Positions 8,771 to 17,884 are shown, counted from the stretch's first letter. The stretch: 45,414 nt of DNA from an uncultured Alphaproteobacteria bacterium (GCA_902826245.1 CADEEA010000018.1:4945-50358); one strand, 5' to 3'. Notes: generated from the letters alone by a model not told the origin. Numbers and translations are program-made.

Positions 8771-9397
8771 ATGGCCGATGAACTGATTTTCTACACCAAC
8801 CCGATGTCGCGCGGGCGCATCGCGCGCTGGATGTTGGAGGAAGTGGGCCAGCCCTATCGCACCGAAGTTCTTGAATACGGCACGACAATGAAGGCGCCGG
8901 AATATCTGGCGGTCAATCCGATGGGCAAGGTGCCGGCGATCAAGCACGGCGACGCGGTGATCACCGAGTGCGCCGCGATCTGCGCTTATCTGGCGGACGC
9001 CTTCCCGCAGGCAAACCTCGCGCCGAAGAACAATTCCGAGCGCGCGCGTTATTTCCGCTGGCTGTTCTTCGCCGCAGGCCCGTTCGAGCACGCGAGCACC
9101 AATAACGCCATGGGTTTTGTCGTGCCGGCAGAGCGCAAGGCGACGGCGGGTTACGGCTCTCTGGGCGAAACCGTGGATGCGCTCGAATTGGCGGTGAAGG
9201 ACCGCGAATACATTGCGGCCGATCGCTTCACCGCAGCGGACGTGTATGTGGGCGCGCAGCTTGGATGGGGCTTGCAGTTCGGCTGGCTGGAGAAACGGCC
9301 TGCCTTCGTCGATTATTCCGCGCGCCTGCAAGCGCGCCCCGCCGCGATCCGCGCGCGCGAGATCGACGAGGCGCTGATGGTTGCGGCGAAGAAGTAA
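8771..9397 (+). CDS. Glutathione S-transferase family protein
   Basis: A 208-residue two-domain GST. The N-terminal thioredoxin-like domain (about 1-80) shows NPMSRGRIARWMLEE, where Ser13 is the likely glutathione-activating residue, the cis-proline segment KVPAI near 56, and TECAAICAYLAD, equivalent to the usual ESxAI motif that grips glutathione. The helical C-terminal domain follows from about 88, containing FTAADVYVGAQL, the family's folding motif. The enzyme is expected in the cytoplasm, conjugating glutathione to electrophiles or acting as a peroxidase. The substrate cannot be told from sequence. The start has only a weak purine stretch upstream. A hairpin at 9413-9445 may end the transcript. 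Confidence 0.92.
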   Translation: MADELIFYTNPMSRGRIARWMLEEVGQPYRTEVLEYGTTMKAPEYLAVNPMGKVPAIKHGDAVITECAAICAYLADAFPQANLAPKNNSERARYFRWLFFAAGPFEHASTNNAMGFVVPAERKATAGYGSLGETVDALELAVKDREYIAADRFTAADVYVGAQLGWGLQFGWLEKRPAFVDYSARLQARPAAIRAREIDEALMVAAKK

Positions 9398-9412
9398 CGC
9401 GAAGCGTGGCCT

Positions 9413-9445
9413 GCCACCCGTAGCCGCGAAGCGGCGTAGGGTGGC
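9413..9445. terminator. Hairpin shared by GST and tRNA-Arg 3' ends
   Basis: GCCACCC (9413-9419) pairs with GGGTGGC (9439-9445), and inner GCCGC pairs with GCGGC around a GAA loop. It lies between the convergent GST gene and tRNA gene and overlaps the encoded CCA end of the tRNA. No T-run is present, so a termination role is only suggested. Confidence 0.45.
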
Positions 9446-9517
9446 GACCCCGGAGAGACTCGAACTCCCGACCGTGTCCTTAGGACGGACCTGCTCTTCC
9501 AGCTGAGCTACGGGGCC
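9442..9517 (-). tRNA. tRNA-Arg (anticodon CCU)
   Basis: The reverse strand folds as a cloverleaf. The acceptor GGCCCCG (complement of 9511-9517) pairs with CGGGGTC, with one G-T. The D stem is GCTC/GAGC, and the anticodon arm has loop GTCCTAA giving anticodon CCT. The outermost anticodon-stem pair is a G-A mismatch. The T arm is GGGAG-TTCGAGT-CTCTC and the discriminator base is G. The 3' CCA is encoded (TGG at 9442-9444). Mature length is 76 with CCA. It reads the AGG codon. Confidence 0.93.
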
Positions 9518-9661
9518 AGCGCGTGCGGCTCTTGAGCTAGGCCAAGCGCGCGCGCGCGGCAACCGGGTTCCGGGCTGGACACGCTTTGTCCACAGGACGA
9601 CAATGCCCGGCCTGGGGGCGCGAGCCCACGCGGGGGTGCGGGGACTTTGAAGGGGAGCTTT

Positions 9662-11521
9662 ATGGCGCACCGTTACGGCAATTCCTGGTCGAACGCCGCC
9701 GCCGGGCTCACCGCGCTCTCGCACGCCCGCGCCAGCGTCATTCGCTGGGGCATCGTCATTGCCCTGAGCGCACTCTGGATTGGCGGCGGCATGATCTATT
9801 GGCGGGAAATGGCGCCGTCGGAGGCGCTCTACCGCACCATCGGCGCCGTCAGCATGTGGGATAATTACTTCCAGGCGACGCCCATGCAGGGCCAGGACGG
9901 CGCCCTGCTCGATCTGGTGCGCTTCGCTGCGATCGCTACTCCAGTGGTCGGATTGTTGTTTGCATTTTCGGGACAGCTCGGCGGCTCGCTCGCGCGCATC
10001 TTCAATCTCGGCGCCGCCCGCCATATCGTCATCGCCGGCCAAAGCCCGGCTGCGCTTTCGCTTGCGCTTGATTGCAGCCGCGTTGGCGACGCGGTGACCA
10101 TGATCTCCAGCGACCTCCCCGACGAAACCGCGCTGGGCTTGCGGCGCAAGGGGATCATCGTGCTGGTCGGCGACGCCACGCAGCTGGAAACCCTGCGCAC
10201 CGCGCGCGCCCATCACGCCGCCCACGTCATCGCCTTCAACGCGGACGACACTGCGAACTTGCAGATCGAAGCCGCTGTGCGCCGTCTGGTGGGCAAGGGG
10301 AGACGTAGGCCGCCAATCGGCGTTCACGTCGCCACACGCTCGCCGATGCTGCTCAAGGAGGCGCGCGAAATGCGCTCGGCGCAATCGCGTAAGAAGGGCG
10401 GCGACGCGCCCTCTGCGATCGACCCAAAGCCGTTCTCGCTCAACGAAACTGCGGCGCGTGCGCTGCTGCAACAAGAGAGCCAGACGCTGCTCTCGCTGGC
10501 GCGGCAGCTCAACCAGGATCGCGTGCATCTGGTGTTCTTCGGCTTCGACGCAAACGCCGAAATGGTGGCCAATTGCACGCTGAAGAGCCTGTGGTCGGCG
10601 CATTTCGCTCCCCCGCGCCTGACCGCGCTTTCGCCCGATCCGCAAGCCACGGAAGCAGGATTTCGAGCACGCCATCGCGAAGCCTTCGCTCATCCCGGCC
10701 TCTGGAGCGCCGACGTCGCTTTCATGGCGTTCAATTGGGACGCGGCGTCCATCGGCGCGGAAATCCTCGATGCCGTGGAAGCCGCGCGCGGCAAGCCGAC
10801 CGCGATCGTGGTTTCCTCCGGCGCCGATCCTGGCAACATCCACCTCGCCATCGCGCTGAAGCGCGCCTGCAATCACGGGCTGCGCTGGCCGGTTCCGATC
10901 TTCATGTACGAGAGCAGCCAGTCGGAATTTTCCCAGCAATACGCCAAGGGCGACGAAACAGCGGAATTGGACGCCTACCTGCAGGCGTTCGGCGCACACC
11001 AAACCACCGCGACCCGCGCGCGCATCATCGATGGCGCGCTCGACCGCGGCGCCGCGATTGCGCACGAACACTACAATCAGGGCCTGGGCGAAAAAGATTC
11101 CATGAGCATGCGCGAGCTGCAATCGGCGCTGAAAGACTGGAACGAGGTGCTGGAGACTTACCGCGCCGCGAACCGCGCGGTCGCAGACAGCGCCATGACG
11201 AAACTCTGGGACGCAGGTTGGCGCCCGGCGCCCAAGGCGGCGGAGAAGCGCGAGACCGCTCCGACTGTGCCTGCCGAATTGATGCCGCTCATGGCGCAGC
11301 GCGAGCACGACAGATGGGTTGCGGAGCGGCTGATGTCGGGCTGGCGCCCGGCGGGCTCGGGCGAGGCCCGCAACAACGATCTCATGGTCCACGACAAATT
11401 GGTTCCCTGGGATGCGTTGAGCGAAACCGATCGCGCCAAGGACGCCGTCCAGGTGCGCGCCGCGATCGACATTGCACGAATGATGAAGCCTTCGGGCTTC
11501 CTACCGCGCGAAGCAAACTAG
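9662..11521 (+). CDS. Membrane protein with twin RCK/TrkA-N-like domains and C-terminal RyR domain
   Basis: A 619-residue protein. Two predicted membrane helices are at about 25-48 and 85-106. A first Rossmann fold begins HIVIAGQSPAALSLAL at about 121 (TrkA-N/RCK-like). A second begins VHLVFFGFDANAEMV at about 288, with a later AIVVSSGADPGNIHLA strand. The C-terminal RyR domain spans about 544-605 (AQREHDRWVAERLMSGWRP ... NDLMVHDKLVPWDAL). RCK domains gate potassium channels by binding nucleotides. RyR domains take their name from ryanodine receptors and occur in bacterial proteins of uncertain function. With only two membrane helices and no selectivity filter that I can see, a channel role is a guess. 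AAGGGGAG (9650-9656) supports this start over a TTG at 9647. It stands alone between a tRNA and a gene-free stretch. Confidence 0.85.
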   Translation: MAHRYGNSWSNAAAGLTALSHARASVIRWGIVIALSALWIGGGMIYWREMAPSEALYRTIGAVSMWDNYFQATPMQGQDGALLDLVRFAAIATPVVGLLFAFSGQLGGSLARIFNLGAARHIVIAGQSPAALSLALDCSRVGDAVTMISSDLPDETALGLRRKGIIVLVGDATQLETLRTARAHHAAHVIAFNADDTANLQIEAAVRRLVGKGRRRPPIGVHVATRSPMLLKEAREMRSAQSRKKGGDAPSAIDPKPFSLNETAARALLQQESQTLLSLARQLNQDRVHLVFFGFDANAEMVANCTLKSLWSAHFAPPRLTALSPDPQATEAGFRARHREAFAHPGLWSADVAFMAFNWDAASIGAEILDAVEAARGKPTAIVVSSGADPGNIHLAIALKRACNHGLRWPVPIFMYESSQSEFSQQYAKGDETAELDAYLQAFGAHQTTATRARIIDGALDRGAAIAHEHYNQGLGEKDSMSMRELQSALKDWNEVLETYRAANRAVADSAMTKLWDAGWRPAPKAAEKRETAPTVPAELMPLMAQREHDRWVAERLMSGWRPAGSGEARNNDLMVHDKLVPWDALSETDRAKDAVQVRAAIDIARMMKPSGFLPREAN

Positions 11522-11588
11522 AGCACAAAAGCGCAAGCGCCATCCTTGTTGGCCCTTCAGCCGGAAAAAACTCTGCCCATTGGAGGGC

Positions 11589-11662
11589 GGGGACGCGTTC
11601 GACCGCGCCGCAAAAATGTGCGCCGTTGTTTCGGCGCTTATGACGCGAACGAACGCGTCCCC
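11589..11662. repeat. 13-bp perfect inverted repeat
   Basis: GGGGACGCGTTCG (11589-11601) is the exact complement of CGAACGCGTCCCC (11650-11662), with a 48-base spacer holding further GC-rich pairing potential. It may be the core of a mobile palindrome or an RNA stem. Confidence 0.7.
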
Positions 11663-11967
11663 GTGGTCGTGCTCGCCGGGCGGCCGGACTGGAGCTATTT
11701 CACTCCGCGAGGCGTACCCCGGCGGCGTGCAGGTCGGCGTGTTCGCGCCGATCCCGGTGACCTCCCGCGCTTCATTTTCTCGCGCGGGCTTTGCGCTCTT
11801 GGCGCTTCACGCTCACCACCTCGCCATGCGCATCGGCTCGAACAGGGTACCGACTGCCCTCCATGCGAAGGCGATGGACGCAGTATAAACCCGCCTCCAA
11901 GGGGGGTGGGTAGATTTTTGTACAAGCCTTGGTTTTCAAGGCCGGGAGGAGTGGATTTGTGGGGATA

Positions 11968-12019
11968 GGGAGCGCGCGGCCTCCGGCCGCGCATGCGTCG
12001 CCGGAAGCGACGCGCTCCC
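11968..12019. repeat. Three-way-junction palindrome
   Basis: Outer arms GGGAGCG (11968-11974) and CGCTCCC (12013-12019) enclose two perfect hairpins: GCGCGGCC-TCC-GGCCGCGC (11974-11992) and GCGTCGC-loop-GCGACGC (11995-12013). It lies just downstream of the convergent reverse-strand gene ending at 12066. Confidence 0.75.
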
Positions 12020-12065
12020 CAGTCGCGAACACCTGCGCGGATGCGTTCTTTTGAGGAAGCGCTCG

Positions 12066-12842
12066 CTAACGCAACCGATTGCCGTTGATCGTGATCTGAC
12101 GCGCCTCAAGCCGCACGATGCCGACATTATCCGTCGGCATCTCAATGCGGATCGGGGCCCATAGCCCGCTTGCGGTCCGCGCGAACAGAAACGTCAGCGT
12201 CTGACGTTCCTGCGGATCGGAGAAACCGGCGATCGGGCGAAAATCGACGCTGCAGCGCACGGCGGATCCGCGATAGCCCCGGGTGTCGACGTTCACGGTC
12301 CCGTTCGGGGTCAGCACGAAATCAAAGCGTGAGCGCCCGTCCATGTAGACATTGATGGTGCGGGTGCACGGATCGCCGTTGGAAGTGACCAACGCGGCGA
12401 TTGCGGTGACCTGGTCAACCACACCGCGCCGCTGCGCCGGCGTCGCCGCCGGAGAGCCCATGCCCATGCGCGGGTTGGAGGTGGTGACGACATCGTTGGC
12501 CGTGAAGGCGGCGTTGACGACGCGGTTGCGCCGGCCGCCCTGGTGGCGATACGCGGCCGGACGCAACGCGCCCTGCGGGTCCACGGCGCCGCTCACTGAA
12601 TACGTGTAATCCTGGCTGCCGCCCATCATCATTCGGGCAAGCCCGGTCAGACGTCGCTGTGCGCTGGCTTGATAGGCTTGGCCGTTCTGGTTGTAGGAGA
12701 ACGTGAAATCGCCCGCATCGACGCCGCGTGCGACCGCGCCGAACACGACTTCCACACGCCGCTGCGGCCCGCCTTGCGCTTGCGCCGGCCCGGCGGCGAT
12801 CGCTAGCCCAATTCCGATCAAGGCGGCGGCGAGGTTTTTCAT
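12066..12842 (-). CDS. Exported DUF3108-like protein
   Basis: A 258-residue protein with a clear Sec signal peptide (MKNLAAALIGIGLAIAAGPAQA, cut about residue 22). The mature part is beta-rich. It contains a segment around TYSVSGAVDPQGALRPAAY and later DGRSRFDFVL and LWAPIRIEMP, which resembles DUF3108 periplasmic or envelope proteins. Two cysteines (in PCTRT and VRCSV) could form a disulfide. Its molecular role is not known. The start at 12842 is preferred over the in-frame 12941 because GGGAG lies eight bases upstream and the signal peptide then begins at residue 1. It is divergent from the sigma-factor cassette at 13002, sharing a ~160-base promoter region. Family call moderate. Confidence 0.7.
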   Translation of the reverse strand: MKNLAAALIGIGLAIAAGPAQAQGGPQRRVEVVFGAVARGVDAGDFTFSYNQNGQAYQASAQRRLTGLARMMMGGSQDYTYSVSGAVDPQGALRPAAYRHQGGRRNRVVNAAFTANDVVTTSNPRMGMGSPAATPAQRRGVVDQVTAIAALVTSNGDPCTRTINVYMDGRSRFDFVLTPNGTVNVDTRGYRGSAVRCSVDFRPIAGFSDPQERQTLTFLFARTASGLWAPIRIEMPTDNVGIVRLEARQITINGNRLR

Positions 12843-13001
12843 ACGCAATCTCCCAAAACGCCAATCCCCTATCCTGGAGCGACTGATCCAGACATGAACC
12901 AAATGCGGCGGTTTCATGGATGGCCTAGCAGACTTCATCAAGCCGCCATGCCCCGCCCGGGCTTGTCATATGAACGCGCCTGCCGCGACACTCATCCCTG
13001 C

Positions 13002-13553
13002 ATGAGCACCGCCGCCCCGTCCGACTATGCGCGTGACACCTCCCCCACGGTGCAGGACGACATCCGCGGCGTGCTCATGACCCACCACGCCAACGCTTGG
13101 ACCTGGGCGACGGCGTGCTGTCGGGGCGACCGCCAGGCCGCTCACGACGTGCTGCACGACGTCTATGTCGGGGTCCTGAGTGGGCGAACGCTGTTTGCCG
13201 GCCGCTCCTCCTTCAAGACCTGGCTTTTCGGATGCATCCGCGTCACCGCCATGGCCAAGCGCCGGCGGCGGCTGGTCTTGGACTTCCTGTTCGAGCCTAT
13301 CGGACCGCTTGCGGAAAAGATTGCCGCCCCTTTGGCGGCCGAGAGCGCCTCGCGCGCGCTGTTGGCGGCCGTGGCCGCCCTGCCTCAGCGCCAGAGCGAA
13401 GTGGTGACGCTCGTCTTCGGCCACGATCTCACTATCGAGGAGGCCGCGGCCATCATGAACGTCTCGGTCGGCGCGGCCCGCCAGCATCACGCGCGCGCCA
13501 AGGAAAAACTCCGCGCCACGCTCAACCCAGATCGAGAGAAGAGCCATGGATGA
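13002..13553 (+). CDS. ECF sigma factor (sigma-70 family)
   Basis: A 183-residue sigma factor. Region 2 spans about 40-95 (AHDVLHDVYVGVLSGR ... FKTWLFGCIRVTAMAKRRR), and region 4 spans about 125-180 (LPQRQSEVVTLVFGHDLTIEEAA ... VSVGAARQHHARAKEKL), including the helix-turn-helix that reads the -35 element. ECF factors redirect RNA polymerase to a small regulon when released from an anti-sigma factor. The start is uncertain: 13002 (MSTAAPSDY) gives a normal length, while an in-frame 12894 adds 36 residues without sigma features. The stop codon overlaps the start of the next gene by eight bases (ATGGATGA), so the two are translationally coupled. Confidence 0.9.
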   Translation: MSTAAPSDYARDTSPTVQDDIRGVLMTHHANAWTWATACCRGDRQAAHDVLHDVYVGVLSGRTLFAGRSSFKTWLFGCIRVTAMAKRRRRLVLDFLFEPIGPLAEKIAAPLAAESASRALLAAVAALPQRQSEVVTLVFGHDLTIEEAAAIMNVSVGAARQHHARAKEKLRATLNPDREKSHG

Positions 13554-13839
13554 CCACGCCCTGAGGCGCGCGTTCGCAAGCGCGCAAGCCCCGCCGCCGT
13601 TTGACGCTGTCGCGGTAAAGCCCAGCGTGCGCCGTTTGCGCAAAGTACGCGCAAGCCTTGCAGCGTGCGCGTTGGTCGTAGCGGCTGCTGCTCCATTCCT
13701 GCTGCGACAGCCTGAGCGCGGCGTCGATTTCGCGCTCGCTGCGCCGCCCACGACCGACTGGCTTTTAGAAACCCCCGATCCGGAATGGATCGCCAACCTC
13801 GAACGAGAATCTAAAATGGAGTCCGCCGATGCCCCCTAA
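13546..13839 (+). CDS. Small single-pass membrane protein, probable anti-sigma factor
   Basis: A 97-residue protein with an N-terminal cytoplasmic segment of about 35 residues (MDDHALRRAF ... RLRKVR), one transmembrane helix at about 36-54 and a ~40-residue periplasmic tail. The layout matches small anti-sigma factors such as CnrY, in which a short helical N-terminus clamps the sigma factor and the tail meets a periplasmic sensor. There is no zinc-binding HxxxCxxC motif. It overlaps the sigma gene upstream by eight bases and the sensor-like gene downstream by eleven. The role is inferred from gene order, size and topology, not from a recognised domain. Confidence 0.7.
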   Translation: MDDHALRRAFASAQAPPPFDAVAVKPSVRRLRKVRASLAACALVVAAAAPFLLRQPERGVDFALAAPPTTDWLLETPDPEWIANLERESKMESADAP

Positions 13840-14338
13840 GTCCATACTCATCGCCGCCTGCGCAATCGCCGCCCTCGCCAGCCCGGTCGCTGCGCAGGAC
13901 CAAGGCTTGAGCGGCGGGGAGGCCGAATTCATCCTCGCCCAGGCAGACAACGATCACGCCCGCACCCTAGAGCGCGAGCGCACGGAGGCCGCCAGCGACG
14001 AGGTGCGTGCGCTGGTGTACTCGCCGGAATTCATCCTCGAGAACCGCCGCCTGATTTCATTGAGCGATCGCCAGCGTGACCAGATGGTCGCCGACCTGCA
14101 AGGACTACAGACCCAGCTCATTTCCCAACAGATGGAGATGGAGGATTCACGCGAGGCGCTGATCACGGCCATGCGCGCTCAACCGGCTAACGAAACGCGG
14201 GTGCTCACGGCCCTCGACGAGGTGCTCAACATCGAGCGCGAGGTGAAGCGCCTGCAGATGCGGACGCTGTTGCGCCTGCGAGATACGTTGACGCCTTCCC
14301 AGCGCGCGCGCCTCAACGAGCTGCGCGACGGGGGCTGA
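13829..14338 (+). CDS. Periplasmic CpxP/Spy/CnrX-like sensor protein
   Basis: A 169-residue protein with a signal peptide (about residues 1-22, ending ASPVAA) and an all-helical, charged mature part. Helices include DNDHARTLERERTEAA, LSDRQRDQMVADLQGLQTQL and NIEREVKRLQMRTLLRLRD, and the protein ends in LTPSQRARLNEL. The LTPxQ phrase is the family signature of CpxP/Spy/CnrX proteins, which form helical hairpins and monitor metals or misfolded proteins in the periplasm. Metal-binding His residues of CnrX are mostly absent (one His near 42), so a copper, nickel or cobalt sensor role is not supported. Third gene of a coupled sigma/anti-sigma/sensor cassette; a 12-bp hairpin follows. Confidence 0.75.
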   Translation: MPPKSILIAACAIAALASPVAAQDQGLSGGEAEFILAQADNDHARTLERERTEAASDEVRALVYSPEFILENRRLISLSDRQRDQMVADLQGLQTQLISQQMEMEDSREALITAMRAQPANETRVLTALDEVLNIEREVKRLQMRTLLRLRDTLTPSQRARLNELRDGG

Positions 14339-14343
14339 AGGCC

Positions 14344-14379
14344 GGCATCCCCTCCTGAGCCCTCCCTGGAGGGGATGCC
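14344..14379 (+). terminator. Hairpin after the sigma-factor cassette
   Basis: GGCATCCCCTCC (14344-14355) and GGAGGGGATGCC (14368-14379) are perfect 12-base complements with a 12-base loop, six bases after the stop codon. No T-run follows, so the terminator call is moderate. Confidence 0.55.
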
Positions 14380-14524
14380 CACTCCACAGCGCAATTGCGC
14401 CCTTGCCCGATACCAGATCGCTTTCTATAGAGGCGCCGGCGGAGACTGCCCGACAGATCGTCGAGGCGGCGCTTTTGCGTCGCCGGGCCCGACAGCCCAG
14501 CCCTCGCCAAGCCTACCCGAGGAC

Positions 14525-14567
14525 GGCCCCATTGTGGGGCCGAGACCGCCGGAGCCAACCGGTTGGC
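14525..14567 (+). promoter_or_regulatory. Structured leader in front of rpsA
   Basis: Two compact structures lie within 71 bases of the rpsA start: GGCCCCA-TTG-TGGGGCC (14525-14541) and the perfect 14-base palindrome GCCAACCGGTTGGC (14554-14567). In enterobacteria the S1 protein represses its own mRNA through leader hairpins. A similar role here is inferred, not shown. Confidence 0.4.
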
Positions 14568-14595
14568 CCTTGTCATTGTTGGAGTTGCAGTACCT

Positions 14596-16302
<1,707 letters not shown>

Positions 16303-16324
16303 TTAAAGGAAATGTGACTGAATG

Positions 16325-16363
16325 CGAGGCGCCGCACGATGCGTGTGGCGCCTCGTTTTTTTT
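16325..16363 (+). terminator. Strong Rho-independent terminator after rpsA
   Basis: CGAGGCGCC (16325-16333) and GGCGCCTCG (16347-16355) form a perfect 9-bp stem, followed directly by eight T residues (16356-16363), 23 bases after the rpsA stop. Confidence 0.95.
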
Positions 16364-16438
16364 ACTCCGCTGTTGACCTCTTTATCGGCGCCACTAATTT
16401 CGTCAGCTGTTTTGTTGGGCTGCGGCATAGGGGGCTGC

Positions 16439-16819
16439 ATGAGAGCGGTGATTGTTGTGGTTGTCTCTGGCCTGCTTGCAGGTTGCGGCCCAAGCGGCCC
16501 TAGCCCGCAGGAACTCGCTCATTTGCGGCGCTGCGAGTCGCTTCAAACCCGACTCACGAACATCGAGATGGAGTTAGATCAGCTCCGAATTGAAGATTCT
16601 CAGGCTGCGCAATTTGGCGAAACCAACGCCCAGTCCGACCGCGGAACCGAGGACGATTTCGCCCAAGGAGCTGGGGCCTACGTGCAGTGCGCCGGCTATT
16701 ATGCTTTCGCCGCCCAAACCACGCGGCAGCGCTGCGACCGCGTGCTGACTGCGGCGTTCAACGCAACGCTGGCGAAGCGCAGACTACAAAGCGAGATTTC
16801 GGCTGAGCGCTGCAGCTGA
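16439..16819 (+). CDS. Small putative lipoprotein, unknown function
   Basis: A 126-residue protein. MRAVIVVVVSGLLAGC is a lipoprotein signal with lipobox LAGC (Cys16). A Pro/Ser linker follows, then a helical segment at about 27-55 (ELAHLRRCESLQTRLTNIEM) that could form a coiled coil, and a second helical half with CAGYYAFAAQTTRQRCDRV. Four cysteines in the mature part suggest disulfides. I do not recognise the family. The in-frame region before 16439 overlaps the rpsA terminator and is not coding. AGGGGG lies four bases before the ATG. It is located between the rpsA terminator and ihfB. Confidence 0.7.
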   Translation: MRAVIVVVVSGLLAGCGPSGPSPQELAHLRRCESLQTRLTNIEMELDQLRIEDSQAAQFGETNAQSDRGTEDDFAQGAGAYVQCAGYYAFAAQTTRQRCDRVLTAAFNATLAKRRLQSEISAERCS

Positions 16820-16917
16820 TCACATTGCCCCTGAGATGTAATTTCCGTTATTTTCAACCGCATAGGCATTGACGGACGCGCCCGCTCGGTCCTCTATCTC
16901 TCTTGAAGGACTCACCG

Positions 16918-17208
16918 ATGTTGCGATCCGAATTGGTCAACCGTCTGCAGGAAGAGTTCCAGCCGCTGCGCACTGGCGACGTGGAAGAAGCAGTGGATGT
17001 GGTGCTCGACGAGATTGCAATTGCGCTGGCGCAGGGCGGCCGCGTGGAATTGCGCGGCTTTGGCGCGTTTTCCGTCCGCAAGCGCGACGCCCGCACCGGC
17101 CGCAATCCGCGCACCGGCGCAACGGTAAAGGTCGCCGCCAAGCGCGTGCCCTTCTTCAAGCCGGGCAAAGAGCTACGGCTCAAGGTCAATGGCGGCGAGG
17201 AACCGTAG
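16918..17208 (+). CDS. ihfB: Integration host factor beta subunit
   Basis: A 96-residue HU/IHF-family protein. Helices 1-2 span about 1-40 ([14 protein letters not shown] ... [10 protein letters not shown]), then the beta saddle [19 protein letters not shown], then the DNA-intercalating arm tip RNPRTGATV with its conserved proline. IHF bends DNA sharply as an alpha/beta heterodimer and acts in recombination, replication and transcription. It is assigned as beta because of its position next to rpsA and the MLRSEL-type start. GAAGGA (16905-16910) lies seven bases before the ATG at 16918; an in-frame TTG at 16903 has no such support. The alpha subunit gene is not in this window. Confidence 0.93.
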   Translation: MLRSELVNRLQEEFQPLRTGDVEEAVDVVLDEIAIALAQGGRVELRGFGAFSVRKRDARTGRNPRTGATVKVAAKRVPFFKPGKELRLKVNGGEEP

Positions 17209-17290
17209 GGGCGGCTACGCTCTGCTTGACTGCGGTAACAATATACGCTGTGACCGCAGCTTGTGACCCGGTTTGGGAGGACCGCATTTC

Positions 17291-17722
17291 ATGTCCATGA
17301 TCAAGGAATTCCGCGACTTCGCCATGAAGGGCAATGTCGTCGATCTCGCCGTCGGCGTGATCATCGGCGCTGCGTTCGGCACCATTGTCTCGTCCCTGGT
17401 TGACGATGTCGTCATGCCGCCGATCGGGCTCCTGCTCGCCGGCATCGACTTCTCGACGCTGAAGCTGGTGATCCAGCAAGCGGCGCCCGCGGTCGGCGCT
17501 GAAGGCGCTGCCGACTTTGTGGCCGCCAGGCCGGAAGTCGCCATCGCCTATGGCAAGTTCATCAACGCGGCGATCAAATTCATTATCGTTGCGTGGGTGC
17601 TGTTCATGATCATCCGCGCCATGAACGCCATGAAGAAAAAGGATGAGGCCGCGCCCGCGCCAACCGCACCGCCCGAAGATATCGTGCTGCTGCGCGAGAT
17701 CAGGGATGCGTTGAAGAAGTAA
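17291..17722 (+). CDS. mscL: Large-conductance mechanosensitive channel
   Basis: A 143-residue inner-membrane protein. The N-terminal amphipathic helix MSMIKEFRDFAMKGNVVDLA is followed by pore-lining TM1 (about 15-45, VGVIIGAAFGTIVSSLVDDV), the periplasmic loop, TM2 at about 90-112 (FIIVAWVLFMIIRAMN) and a cytoplasmic C-terminal helix (VLLREIRDALKK). MscL pentamers open under extreme membrane tension to release solutes during osmotic downshock. GGGAGGA ends nine bases before the chosen ATG. All expected features and a normal length are present. The periplasmic loop is somewhat longer than usual (residues about 50-85). It is followed by a palindromic repeat, then trpF. Confidence 0.96.
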   Translation: MSMIKEFRDFAMKGNVVDLAVGVIIGAAFGTIVSSLVDDVVMPPIGLLLAGIDFSTLKLVIQQAAPAVGAEGAADFVAARPEVAIAYGKFINAAIKFIIVAWVLFMIIRAMNAMKKKDEAAPAPTAPPEDIVLLREIRDALKK

Positions 17723-17743
17723 AGCTTCAGGGCGAATGAAAAC

Positions 17744-17860
17744 CCACCGTCATTCCGGAGCGCGCGAAGCGCGAACCCGGAACCCAGGGGATCAAAGAAC
17801 TCGTCGCTCGCCCCTGGGTTCCGGGTTCTCGGCCGTCGCCGAGCCCCGGAATGACGGTGG
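17744..17860. repeat. Nested palindromic intergenic element (family A, copy 2)
   Basis: Outer arms CCACCGTCATTCCGG (17744-17758) and CCGGAATGACGGTGG (17846-17860) and inner arms CCCGGAACCCAGGGG (17776-17790) and CCCCTGGGTTCCGGG (17811-17825) are each perfect 15-base complements. Small GAA- and GTC-loop hairpins lie between them. It fills the mscL-trpF junction and closely matches the copy at 3408-3516. Confidence 0.9.
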
Positions 17861-17884
17861 TTGCTCGATTCTTGTTAGAGCGTG

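Larger units (their letters stand above)
11522..12065. other. 544-base stretch without a convincing gene
   Basis: Open frames exist here (for example 11580-11888, forward) but lack a ribosome binding site and recognisable protein features. What is visible is secondary-structure potential: a long-range inverted repeat at 11589-11662 and a three-way junction at 11968-12019. A remnant gene or an unrecognised non-coding RNA cannot be excluded. Confidence 0.5.

Noticed and set aside
9400..9700. Integrative element next to tRNA-Arg
   Set aside because: No integrase, no duplicated tRNA 3' end and no composition change were found near it.
8471..11392. 973-codon open frame on the reverse strand
   Set aside because: It lies antisense to the GST, tRNA and RyR-domain genes; its composition (Arg/Ala/His-rich, no motifs) is what high-G+C third positions produce.
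11580..11888. 102-codon forward frame in the gene-free stretch
   Set aside because: No ribosome binding site, no recognisable fold, and it begins in an inverted repeat.
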